From assembly GCF_000731095.1 (NCBI RefSeq), contig NZ_JMTZ01000001.1, forward strand, positions 1 through 64,000: DNA of 64,000 bases. The letters run 5' to 3'. Under the pieces are notes generated by a model that was given only the letters and a program-made list of their open reading frames with translations, ran no database searches and was not told the origin of the DNA. Source of the stretch: Lysobacter antibioticus. Lineage in GTDB: Bacteria; Pseudomonadota; Gammaproteobacteria; Xanthomonadales; Xanthomonadaceae. How positions within the stretch are numbered: position 1 is the stretch's first letter; every line of letters starts with the position of its first letter. Made by a program: the position numbers and the translations under genes. Shown here piece after piece: positions 54,124 through 62,991 of this stretch.

Positions 54124-55230
54124 ATGAAGACGATGCCTGCTTTGTTCGCCCTGTTGCTGTCCGTCCCCGGCCTGACCATGGCCGAGGAATGCAAGAACAC
54201 CTCGGACTACGAGCGCGCCCGCGCCGTGGTCCAAGACCTCAGCCGCATCGTCGCCCCGAACGGGGTCCAGGAAGCCTATGCCGTGCGCATCGGCGGCATC
54301 GACCAGTGGCTCAACGTGCGCGGCCAGGACAAGGCCAACCCCATCCTGCTGTTCGCCCACGGCGGCCCGGCCTCGCCGCTGATCCCAACGATGTGGCAGT
54401 TCCAGCGTCCGATGGAGGAATTCTTCACCGTGGTCAACTGGGACCAGCGCGGCGCCGGCAAGACCTTCGCCTCCCACGATCCGCAGGCTTATGCCGACAC
54501 CCTGCAGGTCGAACGCTATGCCGACGACGCCATCGAAATCGCCGAGTACGTGCGCAAGCGCTACGGCAAGCGCAAGGTGGTGCTGGCCGGCCACAGCTGG
54601 GGCACCATCGTCGCGATGACCGCGGCGCTGAAGCGGCCGGACCTGTTCCATGCCTACCTCGGCGTGGGCCAGGCCATCAACGTGCGCGAGAACGAGCGCA
54701 TCAGCTTCGACTACGGCATGCAGCAGGCCAAAGCCCACGGCAACACCGAAGCGGTCAAGGAGATGGAGGCCATCGCACCCTACCCCGGCGACCAGCCGAT
54801 CACCCGCGAACGCATCATCGCCGCACGCAAGTGGTCGCAGTACTACGGCGGCATGACCGCCTACCGCGACGAGTCGCTGTACTTTTACCGCGCCCCACTG
54901 CTGTCGCCCGAGTACAACGACTGCGACCGCGCCGCGGTCAACCGCGGCAACGAGTTCAGCCTCGGCCGCGTGCTGCCGGAATTCGTCACCGTCGACTTCA
55001 GCAAGGTCCGCGAATTCCCGATCCCGGTGGTGATGTTCATGGGCCGCCACGACTACACCACGCCGTCGCAACCGACCGCGGACTGGCTGGCCCAGGTCAA
55101 GGCGCCGTACAAGCAGGGCGTGTGGTTCGAGCACTCCTCGCACATGATCCAGTGGGAAGAACCCGGCAAGGTCCTGGCCAGTCTGTTGCAATACGTGCGA
55201 CCGCTGGCCAAGGACGACGCCAAGCAGTGA
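54124..55230 (+). CDS. Proline iminopeptidase-like alpha/beta hydrolase, secreted (368 aa)
   Basis: Signal peptide MKTMPALFALLLSVPGLTMA. S33-type elements: LFAHGGPASPL, WDQRGAGKTFASHD, AGHSWGTIVAMTA (Ser158), FMGRHDYTTPS (Asp) and HSSHMIQWEEPGK (His). It is a paralogue of the gene at 32184, with the same N-terminal block RIVAPNGVQEAYAVRIGGID and the same C-terminal EEPGK. HGGPG is changed to HGGPA here. The likely activity is on N-terminal Pro peptides or esters. Confidence 0.88.
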   Translation: MKTMPALFALLLSVPGLTMAEECKNTSDYERARAVVQDLSRIVAPNGVQEAYAVRIGGIDQWLNVRGQDKANPILLFAHGGPASPLIPTMWQFQRPMEEFFTVVNWDQRGAGKTFASHDPQAYADTLQVERYADDAIEIAEYVRKRYGKRKVVLAGHSWGTIVAMTAALKRPDLFHAYLGVGQAINVRENERISFDYGMQQAKAHGNTEAVKEMEAIAPYPGDQPITRERIIAARKWSQYYGGMTAYRDESLYFYRAPLLSPEYNDCDRAAVNRGNEFSLGRVLPEFVTVDFSKVREFPIPVVMFMGRHDYTTPSQPTADWLAQVKAPYKQGVWFEHSSHMIQWEEPGKVLASLLQYVRPLAKDDAKQ

Positions 55231-55354
55231 CCGCTGCGCATGCGGGCCGGCGCGCTGCCGATGCGGCCGCCGGCCCCGATCGCGGGTCCATGGCCGACCT
55301 GCGCCCCGATCCACGTTGCCTACCCATAGCCACAGGGCTACAGGGAAGATCGCA

Positions 55355-56815
55355 ATGTCGGCCGTGGACCGATCGAAAAACATCCTCATCTTCGCCGATG
55401 GCACCGGACAGGCCGGTGGGCTGCGGCCCGACCAGCGCCTGAGCAACGTCTACAAACTGTACCGGGCCACCCGCAACGGCCCCGAGAGCCCGATCGACCC
55501 GGCCGAGCAAGTCGCCTTCTACGACGCCGGCCTGGGCACCGACGCCGATGCCGGCCAGGTCCGCCTGCGTTTCCTACGCACCCTGCGCAAGTTCTTCAGC
55601 TCGGCGATGGGCACCGGCATCAGCACCAACATCGTCGAATGTTATGCGGCGATCTTGAAACACTACGAGCCCGGCGACCGCATTTATCTGTTCGGTTTCA
55701 GCCGTGGCGCTTACACCGCGCGCTGCGTCGGCGGCGTACTCAATCTGTGCGGCGTGCCCACCCACGACGCGGACGGCAAGCCGGTCCCTCGCTACGGACG
55801 CGGCCTGATGCGGGTCGCGCGCGAGGCGGTACTGCAGGTCTACGAGCATGGCGCGGGTAAGGACCGCGGCAAGTACGAGCCCGAACGCAAGGAGAAAGCC
55901 CGGCGCTTCCGCCTCAAGTACGGCTGCGACATCGACGGCCAGTCGAACGTCGTGCCGTATTTCATCGGCGTGTTCGACACCGTTGCCGCGCTCGGGGCCA
56001 AGGGCCTGCTGCGCTTCGTCATGGTGTCTCTGCTGGTCGCGCTGACCATCCTGCTGCCTTGCGCCGTCCTGTACGGCTTCGATCTGGGGCGTTACATCGT
56101 CCCCTACCTCGGCGGGTTGATCCTGGCCGGCGTCTACCAGTTGTTCAAGCAACACTACCGGTCGATCCGCGACTTTCCGAACCCGGGCGATTTTCGCTGG
56201 CATTTCGCCGGCTGGCGTTCGGGCTTCTACGACCGCCTGCTCGGCCGCCGCGTCCGTTACGCACGCCATGCGCTGTCCATCGACGAGCGCCGCGCCGACT
56301 TCGCCCGCGTCGAATGGGGCGTGAAAGGCCAGCACGTGGCGCACGAGCCCGGCGAACCGGAGTGGTTGCGCCAGGTCTGGTTCGCCGGCTGCCATTCCGA
56401 CATCGGCGGCAGCTACGACGAAGACGAATCGCGGCTGTCCGACATCGCCCTGTCGTGGATGCTGGAACAGACCGCCGAACTGCCGCACCCGCTGCTGGTC
56501 GATCGCAGCCGCCTGCACCTATTCCCTTCCGCGGCCGGCATGCAACATTGCGAGATCCAGCGCATGCTCGATCGTTACCCGGACTGGGTCCCGCAGGGGT
56601 GGCGCATCGCCTGGAAAGCCAAGTCGCGGATCGAGGCGCGCGGCGCACCGCTGCATCGCAGCGTGTACGAACGCTTCGACCTGGCCTCCGTGCGCCACTG
56701 CGGCGAGGTCCGTCCCTATCGGCCGGACTCGTTGGCCCTGGACGTGCGGCTGACCCGTTACTACGCGGTCGCCGAGACCGCCTCGTGCCCGCAGTCGCTG
56801 CCGCACGAAACTTGA
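55355..56815 (+). CDS. DUF2235 phospholipase-like protein (Tle1-type)
   Basis: A 486-residue protein of the DUF2235 family, which includes type VI lipase effectors of the Tle1 class. Start NILIFADGTGQAGG, elbow LFGFSRGAYTARCVGG with Ser116, GVFDTVAALG, and WFAGCHSDIGG with the His/Asp region. Two hydrophobic helices (about 215-240 and 248-266) interrupt the catalytic region, so it may be membrane-bound. There is no VgrG or immunity gene next door, but an orphan PAAR gene lies 24 kb away. Confidence 0.87.
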   Translation: MSAVDRSKNILIFADGTGQAGGLRPDQRLSNVYKLYRATRNGPESPIDPAEQVAFYDAGLGTDADAGQVRLRFLRTLRKFFSSAMGTGISTNIVECYAAILKHYEPGDRIYLFGFSRGAYTARCVGGVLNLCGVPTHDADGKPVPRYGRGLMRVAREAVLQVYEHGAGKDRGKYEPERKEKARRFRLKYGCDIDGQSNVVPYFIGVFDTVAALGAKGLLRFVMVSLLVALTILLPCAVLYGFDLGRYIVPYLGGLILAGVYQLFKQHYRSIRDFPNPGDFRWHFAGWRSGFYDRLLGRRVRYARHALSIDERRADFARVEWGVKGQHVAHEPGEPEWLRQVWFAGCHSDIGGSYDEDESRLSDIALSWMLEQTAELPHPLLVDRSRLHLFPSAAGMQHCEIQRMLDRYPDWVPQGWRIAWKAKSRIEARGAPLHRSVYERFDLASVRHCGEVRPYRPDSLALDVRLTRYYAVAETASCPQSLPHET

Positions 56816-56867
56816 CAGCATCGACATTCTTATCGAGCCTACGCGCCCACATACGGAGGTGATCGAT

Positions 56868-57281
56868 ATGCATGTTCGACCGGCGGCCCTCGCGGCCATG
56901 GCCATCCTGGGCCTGTGCGCTCTTTCCGCCCATGCACAGACCACCGTGCTGAGCTACAACGAAATCGCCGCCGAATACGCCGCGAACCCCGAGGCCGCGG
57001 GGAAGAAGTACGACGGACGCCGTCTGGCCTTCTCCGGTCAGCTGATGCGCATGGGCTCGGAGCCCGGCGGCACCTACTTCGGCGCGATCGCCGAGGACGG
57101 CGCGATGTTCGACACCGCCTTCGAAGTCGCCGAGCAGGAAGCGCTGAAGGCCAAGTTCGAGGGCAACGAGATCCAGCCGTTCCAGAAATCCTCGACCCTG
57201 GTGTTCGAGTGCACGAACGAAGGCCAGGTCGGCACCGTCGTGCAGGGTCTCAAGCTGACCAAGTGCCGCGCCGCGGAGTAA
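56868..57281 (+). CDS. Small secreted protein, possible OB-fold, 137 aa
   Basis: Signal peptide MHVRPAALAAMAILGLCALSAHA. The mature part (YDGRRLAFSGQLMRMGSEPGGTYFGAIAEDG, STLVFECTNEGQVGTVVQGLKLTKC) has the strand pattern of tRNA_anti-like OB folds found in exported proteins. An ideal GGAGGTGAT ribosome site selects this ATG. It is 52 bp after the DUF2235 gene and ends in a strong terminator, so the two genes could be one unit, perhaps an effector and partner. Confidence 0.72.
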   Translation: MHVRPAALAAMAILGLCALSAHAQTTVLSYNEIAAEYAANPEAAGKKYDGRRLAFSGQLMRMGSEPGGTYFGAIAEDGAMFDTAFEVAEQEALKAKFEGNEIQPFQKSSTLVFECTNEGQVGTVVQGLKLTKCRAAE

Positions 57282-57305
57282 ACCGCCACGCACTGGAAGC
57301 GAACC

Positions 57306-57336
57306 AAGCCGGGCTCCCATGGAGCCCGGCTTTTTT
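57306..57336 (+). terminator. Intrinsic terminator
   Basis: A 12-bp stem AAGCCGGGCTCC / GGAGCCCGGCTT, loop CAT, followed by TTTTA. It ends transcription after the small secreted protein. Confidence 0.92.
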
Positions 57337-57360
57337 ATCGCCTCAAGTCAGCAACGCCCC

Positions 57361-57388
57361 GGGGATAGGAGCGGCGCGAGCCGCGGCC
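57361..57388. repeat. REP-like palindromic element
   Basis: GGGGATAGGAGCGGCGCGAG begins a unit of the TAGGAGCG family seen at 264, 38953 and 39026. It lies just past the terminator. The rest of the gap to 57673 holds no gene. Confidence 0.7.
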
Positions 57389-57673
57389 GCGCAGCCACAG
57401 CGACCGCGCCGCCATCACGGAAGCGACGATGGAATCGATCACGAGCGCCTACCCATCGGCTCATCCCCTGCGACACCCCTGCCTTACAGTGCACGAGGAC
57501 ATGCCCCGGACCGAAGCGCTTCGCTCGCCGGCCATGTCCTGTCGCCCCGGGGTCTCTCGATCGTGCCGAAACGAACGTCCGCAGCCGCACAGCGGCCTCG
57601 GGCGCGCCCGCTCGCGCAATCGGGGCACGGCGCGTCATCGCAAGCCTCTCGATCATCACACCAAGGAGTTGGT

Positions 57674-59302
57674 ATGAAGCATACGCAATTGAAAAAGACC
57701 GCCCTCGCATCGCTGGCGCTGTCGCTGGCACTGCCCGCCGCCGCACAGACCACCCTGCGGGTCCCGGCGGATTACCCGACCATCCAGGCCGCGATCAACG
57801 CCGCCGTCGCCGGCGACACCGTGCTGGTATCGCCGGGCAGCTATCCCGAACGCCTCAATTACGACGGCAAAGCCATTACCGTGATCAGCGAGGGTGGCCC
57901 GGCGACGACCATCATCGACGGCGGCAACAGCGGCAACGTGTTGGTATTCGACAGCGGCGAAGGCCCGGCCTCGCGCCTGGAAGGCTTCACCGTCAAGAAC
58001 GGCCGCGCCAGCTTCGGCGCGGGCATCGACATCCTGGCCGCCTCGCCGAGCATCGTCGGCAACATCTTCGACACCAACACCCAGACCGCGGGCGGCTACG
58101 GTGCGGCCATCGGCGGCAACGGCTCCTCGGCGCTGATCGAGCGCAACATCTTCCGCAACAACAGTTGCGACACCCAGCATTTGTCCGGCGTGATCACTTT
58201 CGTCAACGGTTCGTCGCCCGACATCGTCAACAACCTGATCGTCGACAACCCCTGCCGCGCGATCACCATGACCCTGCCGAGCGGCAACAGCCCGCAGGTG
58301 TCCAACAACACCATCGTCGGCAACCGCACCGGCATCAAGGTCAGCGCCCAGGTCAACTCGACCCTGCACCTGTACCAGAACAACATCCTGGCCGGCAACG
58401 CGGTCGGTTTCGAGATCACCAACGGCACCCCGGCGAACCATCCGCTGTTCAAGAACAACCTGGTCTTCAACAACACCAGCAACTACGTCGGCGTCGCCGA
58501 CCAGACCGGCATCAACGGCAACCTTTCCGCGGACCCGTTGTTCGTCGCCCCCACCATCGGCAACTACCACATCGCCGCCGGCTCGCCCGCCGTCGACGCC
58601 GGCGCCACCGCCGATTTCTTGCCCGAAACCGACATCGACGGCGAAAAGCGCGTCATCGACGGCAACGGCGACGGCGTGCGCACGGTCGACATCGGCGCCG
58701 ACGAACTGAAGGTGCTGTACCCGCCGGTCGCCGACTTCAGCCTGGCCGCCGCCGAGCTCAAGGTCAGCTTCACCGATACCTCGACCGACCGCGACGGCGT
58801 CATCGCCTCGCATCTGTGGGACTTCGGCGACGGCAGCCAATCGACCCAGGCCCATCCCGAACACACCTATCTCGAAAACGGCACCTACACCGTCACCCTG
58901 ACGGTGACCGACAACGACGGCGCCAGCCACAGCGTCAGCAAGCAGGTCGCGGTGAGCGGCAAGACGTTCTTCGAGAACGCCGGCGACTACCCGATCCTCG
59001 ACCTGCGCAGCGTGGAAAGCCCGATCGTCGTCAGCGGCGTCTCCGGCAATGCGCCGGCCACGCTGAAAGTAGCGGTCGACATCAAGCACACCTTCATCGG
59101 CGACCTGCGCGTCGACCTGGTGGCGCCGGACGGCACCCGCTACACCCTGCACAACCGCAGCGGCGGCAGCGCCGACAACATCATCAAGACCTATACCGTG
59201 AACGCTTCCAGCGAAGCGGCGAACGGCACCTGGAAGCTGCTGGTCAACGACAACGCCCGCGCCGACGTGGGCAAGATCGACCAGTGGAGCCTGCAGTTCT
59301 GA
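57674..59302 (+). CDS. Secreted right-handed beta-helix protein with PKD and P domains, 542 aa
   Basis: Signal peptide about 1-24. Residues about 28-340 form a right-handed beta-helix of the choice-of-anchor/pectate-lyase-like type (LRVPADYPTIQAAINAAVAGDTVLVSPGSY, many NN and GN turns). Residues about 355-430 are a PKD domain (WDFGDGSQSTQAHPEHTY). Residues about 435-542 are a proprotein convertase P domain (IPDLR-like ILDLRSVES, DIKHTFIGDLRVDLVAPDGTRYTLH, GTWKLLVNDNA). No protease domain is present, which is unusual for a P domain. AAGGAG fixes the start. Likely a cell-surface or extracellular polysaccharide-binding protein. Confidence 0.88.
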   Translation: MKHTQLKKTALASLALSLALPAAAQTTLRVPADYPTIQAAINAAVAGDTVLVSPGSYPERLNYDGKAITVISEGGPATTIIDGGNSGNVLVFDSGEGPASRLEGFTVKNGRASFGAGIDILAASPSIVGNIFDTNTQTAGGYGAAIGGNGSSALIERNIFRNNSCDTQHLSGVITFVNGSSPDIVNNLIVDNPCRAITMTLPSGNSPQVSNNTIVGNRTGIKVSAQVNSTLHLYQNNILAGNAVGFEITNGTPANHPLFKNNLVFNNTSNYVGVADQTGINGNLSADPLFVAPTIGNYHIAAGSPAVDAGATADFLPETDIDGEKRVIDGNGDGVRTVDIGADELKVLYPPVADFSLAAAELKVSFTDTSTDRDGVIASHLWDFGDGSQSTQAHPEHTYLENGTYTVTLTVTDNDGASHSVSKQVAVSGKTFFENAGDYPILDLRSVESPIVVSGVSGNAPATLKVAVDIKHTFIGDLRVDLVAPDGTRYTLHNRSGGSADNIIKTYTVNASSEAANGTWKLLVNDNARADVGKIDQWSLQF

Positions 59303-59369
59303 TGAATACCGCCGCTTCGGCGGCGCGACGGATACGGTCCGGGCTTTGATGGCCGGCCGCACCGGGAGG

Positions 59370-59400
59370 GGCGCAGCGAGTCGATTCGCTGCGCCTCTTT
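59370..59400 (+). terminator. Intrinsic terminator
   Basis: A 10-bp stem GGCGCAGCGA / TCGCTGCGCC, loop GTCGAT, followed by TCTTT. It closes the beta-helix gene and lies before the convergent Mrr-like gene. Confidence 0.75.
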
Positions 59401-59452
59401 GATTCGAAGACTCTCAAGATTCTGCTCGTGGCGCCGCCTATATGCCTGGCCG

Positions 59453-60244
59453 CTACATCTCAGGGGTCGATTGTTCGATGATCCGCTGCGATTCCTCGGC
59501 ACGGCGTCGCGCTTCGCGGATCTCGGCGTCGGTCGCCTGCTTCTGCTCCGGCAACACTTCTCCATGCCAGGTCACGCTATCCATCGGCCTATCGTCCTCC
59601 CCGCGAGCTGGAGGTATCGGCCCCGGCTCGCGTTCCATGCGCTGCGCAGCGGGCCCTGCCGTGCCGGCCGTGCGCTGCAGCAAGGTCTGAATCAGCCATA
59701 GGAAAACCAACATACCCAGCAGAGAAAACAACCACCAAATGGCGTTGGCTGCGCGCTGTGAAGCGCGATTGACGCGCCCGCGCCTGCCGTGGCCGTTCGC
59801 TGTTGTGCGCACAGTGAATTGCGAGGCGTCGAGCCGATCCAGGCGCGCACCCAGCATGAGCCTGAGGGCATCGCCATCGATCAATTGAACGTGCCCCTGG
59901 CGGGTTGCGGCATCGATCGCAGCGCGAGTGAATTCGCCACTGCTTACCAGGATCGCGCCTGTTGCCCCTTCATTGACCAGCAGGCCCAGCAATTCGTGTA
60001 CGGCGTTATGCGGAACCTGCTTGGCATTCCAGTGTTTGCACTGGACCAGGATGTACTCATCCTCGCGATGGAGTTTCAGATCGATGCCGCCGTCGAAACG
60101 CGCCCCGGTGCCCGCTGTTCCCACGTGCTCGACGCGGAACCCCTGCCCGCGGTAATGCTCCGCGAGTAATGCCTCCAGTTGCTCCCAGCCGACTTTGGCC
60201 AAAGCGTCGTCGCGACGCTGGCGTACATTCTTGAGTCCGTTCAT
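59453..60244 (-). CDS. Mrr-like restriction endonuclease domain protein with TM helix, 263 aa
   Basis: The N-terminal half (about 12-130) is an Mrr/PD-(D/E)xK domain: GWEQLEALLAEHYRGQGFRVE, DGGIDLKLHREDEYILVQCK (catalytic Asp and QxK) and ATGAILVSSGEFTRAA. A TM helix follows at about 175-195 (WWLFSLLGMLVFLWLIQTLL), then a charged tail ending EESQRIIEQSTPEM, nearly the same as that of the lipoprotein at 20353. Mrr proteins cut modified DNA; membrane-anchored forms are known but their targets are not. The gene is alone. The earlier in-frame ATG at 60283 is less likely. Confidence 0.83.
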   Translation of the reverse strand: MNGLKNVRQRRDDALAKVGWEQLEALLAEHYRGQGFRVEHVGTAGTGARFDGGIDLKLHREDEYILVQCKHWNAKQVPHNAVHELLGLLVNEGATGAILVSSGEFTRAAIDAATRQGHVQLIDGDALRLMLGARLDRLDASQFTVRTTANGHGRRGRVNRASQRAANAIWWLFSLLGMLVFLWLIQTLLQRTAGTAGPAAQRMEREPGPIPPARGEDDRPMDSVTWHGEVLPEQKQATDAEIREARRRAEESQRIIEQSTPEM

Positions 60245-60497
60245 ACCTGCCCCGCAGCGGCCCACGCAAAAACGATAACCCACATCGGCGGCGCCATTCG
60301 AGTGACCCGGTGTCGGCAGGCGGGATGGTTGCGATGCATCGATACCCGCGCCTCTCGGACGGACGAACAGCGGGCCGTCAGCCTACCTGCCCGGCATCGC
60401 CCATAGGTGCAATACCCAAGCTCACCCCACAGGTCCAGCATCGGCCCGATCCGGCGTTCGTCGCCGTCGAGCCGACACCCTGGGGAGGGAAGCACTC

Positions 60498-61673
60498 ATG
60501 CTCCGCACCGCGCTGAAGTGGGTTTGCCACGGTCCGTCCGATTCCGCCTTCGATTCGACCCGCGCCGCGGGCCTGACCCTATCGGCCCTGCTGCCGATGC
60601 TGGGCGCGCTCGCCTTGCTGGCGCCCTCCACCGCTCGGGCGCTGGATTGCGGCAGCAACAACGGCTACACCTGCCAAGGCACGGCTTCTCAGTACGCGGG
60701 AGGTTTCAGCCCCGGCGTGGGCAGCGGCGGCTTCGGCGGCGGCGATTGTATCGCCACGCGCACGCCGGTCGTATTCGTCTCCGGCAACGGCGACAGCGCG
60801 CTCAGCTTCGACATGCCGCCGGCGGCGGTCACCGGCTACGCCACACCGGCCCATTCGATGTACGACGAGCTCAAGGCGCGCGGCTACAACGACTGCGAGC
60901 TGTTCGGCGTGACCTATCTGGATGCGGAGGAACGCAGCTCGCCGCAGTACAACTATCATCAGCCGGCCAAGTACCAGATCCTCAAGACCTTCATCGACAA
61001 GGTCAAAACCTACACCGGCCGCGGCCAGGTCGACATCGTCACCCATTCGCTGGGCTCGTCGATGTCCCTGGCGATGCTGCGCTACTACGGCTATCAGGCC
61101 AGCGTGCGCCGCTTCGTCAATATCGGCGGCGGGCTGCGCGGCCTGCAGACCTGCCTCAGCACCGGCTATCAATCGCCGTATGCGCCGACCTGCAATGCCG
61201 AGGCCTATGTTTTTCCGTACGACTACTACACCTTCGGCCTTTACCCGAGCAGCGGCGTCGCCTACTACGGCTATAACCGCTGGACCGGCAGCGGCAGCAA
61301 CAGCCTTCGCGCCGTGCCGGCGATGTACAGCGGGATCGCGTTCTACACGATCACTGCCGGTCTGCACGACCAGGTGCAGTGCTTCACCACCAGCTACTCG
61401 GCCGGTTGCAGCAGCGGCGCGCTGTTCAACCCCGCCAGCAACGTCAAGGCGCAAGTCGACATCGGCGTGGGCAGCACCGCCTATGCCTACGATTGGGATT
61501 GGAGCGACGGCAGCCCCTACAACGCCGGCGGCGGCGACACCAGCAACGGCGTCGGCCACTTCCGCTCCAAGACCAACGCCGGCCGCATCGTCTACAACAT
61601 GCTGGCGACGACCTGCACGACCGGCTGCGCGAACGGCTATGTCGGTGTGAACGGGCCGGCAGTGAATCGCTAG
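60498..61673 (+). CDS. phaZ7: Extracellular PHB depolymerase, PhaZ7-type
   Basis: A 391-residue secreted hydrolase. After a long signal region (about 1-49) the mature start LDCGSNNGYTCQGTASQYAG and the blocks SPGVGSGGFGGGDC, YDELKARGYNDCELFGVTY and NYHQPAKYQILKTFIDKVK match Paucimonas PhaZ7 along its length. The nucleophile is Ser184 (VTHSLGSSMS, AHSMG in PhaZ7) and the His is His354 (GVGHFRSKT). PhaZ7 is unusual in cleaving amorphous PHB granules released by dead cells. GGAGGGAAG precedes the ATG. Confidence 0.9.
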   Translation: MLRTALKWVCHGPSDSAFDSTRAAGLTLSALLPMLGALALLAPSTARALDCGSNNGYTCQGTASQYAGGFSPGVGSGGFGGGDCIATRTPVVFVSGNGDSALSFDMPPAAVTGYATPAHSMYDELKARGYNDCELFGVTYLDAEERSSPQYNYHQPAKYQILKTFIDKVKTYTGRGQVDIVTHSLGSSMSLAMLRYYGYQASVRRFVNIGGGLRGLQTCLSTGYQSPYAPTCNAEAYVFPYDYYTFGLYPSSGVAYYGYNRWTGSGSNSLRAVPAMYSGIAFYTITAGLHDQVQCFTTSYSAGCSSGALFNPASNVKAQVDIGVGSTAYAYDWDWSDGSPYNAGGGDTSNGVGHFRSKTNAGRIVYNMLATTCTTGCANGYVGVNGPAVNR

Positions 61674-61734
61674 AAGCACCCAGACGGCGGAACCGTGATG
61701 GACCGCCGCGTCGAGCCCGATCGAGCGTGGGCCT

Positions 61735-62418
61735 TTACGACGGCGGGTTACCGTTTCCGCCGCCTGCGCCGCGGCTGTAATGCAGCAAGCGCCCGCGATG
61801 CGGAGGCAGGTCCGTGTCGTTCATCGGGCAGCGCCGCTCTTCCACCGAATAGCCCTGCGCCAGCATCAGGCGGGTGAAACGCGCGCTGTTGCCGCGGCCG
61901 GGATCGGTGATCAGCACCTGCGCATCGTCGAAGGCGTGACGAGCGATGACCTCGCCGATCAACTCGGCCTGATCGCGCTCGTACAGCACGTCGCTGGCGA
62001 TGATCAGGTCGAAGCGGCCGAGCGTGGGCAGCGGCGTGTCCCAACGCAGTTGCCGGTAATGCACCGCCGGCAGTTGATTCAATGCGGCGTTGTAGGCCAG
62101 GAAGGGTTCGGTGAGCGGATGCACGTCGCTGGCGACGATGTTCGCCCCGCGCCGCTGCAACACCAGGCTGGCCAGGCCGATGCCGCAGCCGAGTTCGAGG
62201 ATGCGTTCGCCATGGATGGCGAAACGGTGCATGGCCTGCGCCAGCAATTGCCCGGCCGGCCAGACCTGCCCGAACAGACTCCATTGCGCGGCGGAAATGC
62301 CGAGGCGTTCGCCGTGGCCATCGGGATCGCTGAACTGCTGCAGATCGCTCAACACTCGCAAGCCCCAGGCGTCGCCGCCTACGGTCAGGGAAAGTTGTCG
62401 GGTGGTATAGCCGGGCAA
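61735..62418 (-). CDS. Class I SAM-dependent methyltransferase (METTL21/Methyltransf_16-like), 227 aa
   Basis: A Rossmann methyltransferase. Motif I is ILELGCGIGLASLVLQRRGA, with NIVASDVHPLTE next and FDLIIASDVLYERDQAELI as post-motif (DxLY). This pattern is that of lysine methyltransferase-like and nicotinamide N-methyltransferase-like proteins. The substrate is unknown. The C-terminal tail is Gly-rich. Confidence 0.87.
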   Translation of the reverse strand: MPGYTTRQLSLTVGGDAWGLRVLSDLQQFSDPDGHGERLGISAAQWSLFGQVWPAGQLLAQAMHRFAIHGERILELGCGIGLASLVLQRRGANIVASDVHPLTEPFLAYNAALNQLPAVHYRQLRWDTPLPTLGRFDLIIASDVLYERDQAELIGEVIARHAFDDAQVLITDPGRGNSARFTRLMLAQGYSVEERRCPMNDTDLPPHRGRLLHYSRGAGGGNGNPPS

Positions 62419-62991
62419 AAGCCGCTCCCAAGTGGGCGTCCCCCTGGATCAGGGCGATGACGCGTGAAAGGGAGCGAAGCGAGCGATCAAGGATCGGTCG
62501 GGCGAGACGCGCGATTGGAACGGCTTACGACTGCATCCTACACCTGTGCGGGCGGTCGCGAGGCCGAAAGCCTGAACCGAGCGTCGGCCGCGACGCGCAG
62601 TGCCTGACCCAGCCGGCGCGGGCCGACCGGCGCCTGCTCACTCAGCGGCAGGCTGAGCTTGCGCGACGGCCGCTTCGCGACGACCCGTGTCCGCCGCCGG
62701 CTCGAAACTGCGACCGCCGGCCCGACTTCGTCATCGGCCTGGCCGCCCCGCTCCCCTCACTACGTCCATCCCGAAGAAGCGCTGTATCGACGGTCGTGAT
62801 CGGCGATCTCAGCGCTCTGCATCGTTCAACGACCGAGAGATGGCCGCCGACTTCGAAGATGCCCGCCGCGAAGATGCTCGATGCCCGTCGACATCCAAGC
62901 CGGGCGCATCGACGCGATACGAGAAGGCGGAACAAAGCGCTCGGCAAACCATGCAGCCGATTACGGATCGCCCACGAACCAGGAGGACTGC
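62419..62991. other. Intergenic region, nothing recognised
   Basis: 573 bp between the divergent methyltransferase and tyrosinase genes. It must hold both promoters. The several long overlapping frames here have no coding character and I see no repeat. Confidence 0.4.
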
